A DNA stretch of 64,000 nucleotides from Argyresthia goedartella (taxonomy: Eukaryota; Arthropoda; Insecta; Lepidoptera; Argyresthiidae). The notes under the pieces were generated by a model. The model was not told the origin of the DNA and did no database searches. It was given only the letters and a program-made list of their open reading frames with translations. This document shows positions 63,191 through 64,000 of the stretch, in pieces. Numbering within the stretch: the first letter of the stretch is position 1; each line of letters starts with the position of its first letter. The translations under genes and the position numbers were made by a program. Location of the stretch: positions 44,168,208 through 44,232,207 of the forward strand of contig OX463806.1 of the NCBI GenBank assembly GCA_949825045.1, read 5' to 3'.

Positions 63191-64000
63191 TTATTAATAA
63201 ATTATATCTATGTTAATGTATATGTCTATCCTCAGCCATGAGGAAACAACTTGAAAGAAAAAGTAATAATGCGTTTGCTTTATGTATTATTAACTCTAGA
63301 GTAAATTCAACTCTATCAGTGTGGGGGTTATATCGCCAAAAGTACCTAAGTTCAGCTTCGTGTATCCGGAGAATCGGGAAGTCTGGGGCCATGTTATATA
63401 TGTAGTGTTGTACACAAATATCCTTAGATTAAGCCTACAAACCAGCTCGAGCAATTTTTAGACTTGCTACTTATAGGACAAATTAGATATCGCCCCATAC
63501 ATTATTTTTATTAAAATTTTATCGCAAATAATAACATTTACAACAAAATGTGCTATGAGAATATATGATTGCCTTAATTAGAACTATCGATTACCTCAAA
63601 CAAAAATATGATATTTAACAAAAAACGTAAGTCCACAATTTCGAAATCCGTTCCACTGTGCGCCCGCACGCGTCAGGAGAGATAACGATATGTCGAACAA
63701 ACATTGGCGTACGCCTCATATTGCACTTGATCGGCTGTCAGCCGCCGTCTTCTTAAGACTGAGCGTTCTTGAGTCCGTCAAGCGCAATGAGTCTTGGTAA
63801 ATGTTATTATAGGAGGAGAGGCTTAAATTAGTATTATAAATTGCTCTTATAATAGTAGTTTATGTGACTGATACATAATGCCTAATTATGTACAGTTACA
63901 TACACTAGTTTATCTACACACATATCATAAGCTCTCTTTGATGTGTTCAGGAACCGCATGTTCAACCGGCATTGTGGCATTGAGTTGTTTAGCTTGTTCT
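63191..64000. other. Unassigned intronic sequence at window end
   Basis: Mostly AT-rich. A CpG-richer patch at 63650-63800 contains a 36-codon ATG frame (63690-63800, +) with no motif. No SCAP exon 2 is found before the window ends. Confidence 0.35.

Noticed and set aside
63690..63800. 36-codon ATG frame with a possible donor (TTGGTAAATG) in a CpG-richer patch
   Set aside because: The peptide matches nothing I know and does not fit the expected SCAP continuation.

Overview
The window looks like a repeat-rich nuclear segment from a moth or butterfly. I infer this from six copies of an interspersed repeat ending in the pseudo-inverted 'gggttccgta' / 'tacggaaccc' sequence typical of Lepidoptera, from tRNA-headed SINEs, from many 5'-truncated non-LTR retrotransposons, from a short TTAGG run (the lepidopteran telomere unit) and from an AT-rich, intron-bearing layout. 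No bacterial or operon features are present.

The only host protein-coding exon I can defend is at 58252-58370 (+). It encodes 39 residues that fit the N-terminus of SCAP, the sterol-sensing SREBP escort protein, and ends in a GTGAGT splice donor. Everything to its right (58371-64000) appears to be its first intron, filled with transposon debris. The debris includes a broken Transib/RAG1-like transposase (61255-62520, minus), two successive 3' ends of one RNase H-bearing LINE (59955-61200, minus) and smaller LINE pieces. No second SCAP exon was found.

From 1 to about 58 kb the window is intergenic or deep non-coding. Landmarks in order: SINE and LINE fragments (0-4.2 kb); a tandem pair of ~770-bp repeat units whose second unit is split by an apparently full-length LINE with two open ORFs and a target duplication (4.7-10.9 kb); short inverted-repeat elements and an inverted repeat pair (14-17 kb); a decayed LINE of the 'craniofacial development protein 2' type (18.4-21.1 kb, minus); LINE fragments of at least two recurring families (24.7, 26.9, 29.4-31.1, 36.4, 42.5, 43.4 and 46.7 kb); an 11-bp minisatellite inside a transposon-like frame (37.2-38.1 kb); a broken gene of an uncharacterised family with PIN/XPG-like nuclease motifs (38.4-40.1 kb, minus); a broken reverse-transcriptase gene (50.4-51.8 kb, plus); and a nearly complete but mutated LINE (52.4-55.6 kb, minus).

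Two less ordinary themes emerge. First, four short inverted-repeat elements (14.1, 35.5, 36.7 and 48.2 kb) share one central core but carry three unrelated sets of ends. Second, several perfect or near-perfect fold-back sequences with loops of only 2-6 bases lie scattered through the window (2.2, 29.3, 41.9, 50.3 and 62.6 kb). Several GC-richer, apparently single-copy stretches (11.2, 25.4, 28.9, 33.8, 34.8, 43.2, 45.4 and 47.3 kb) are candidates for conserved regulatory DNA, but this cannot be settled from one sequence.
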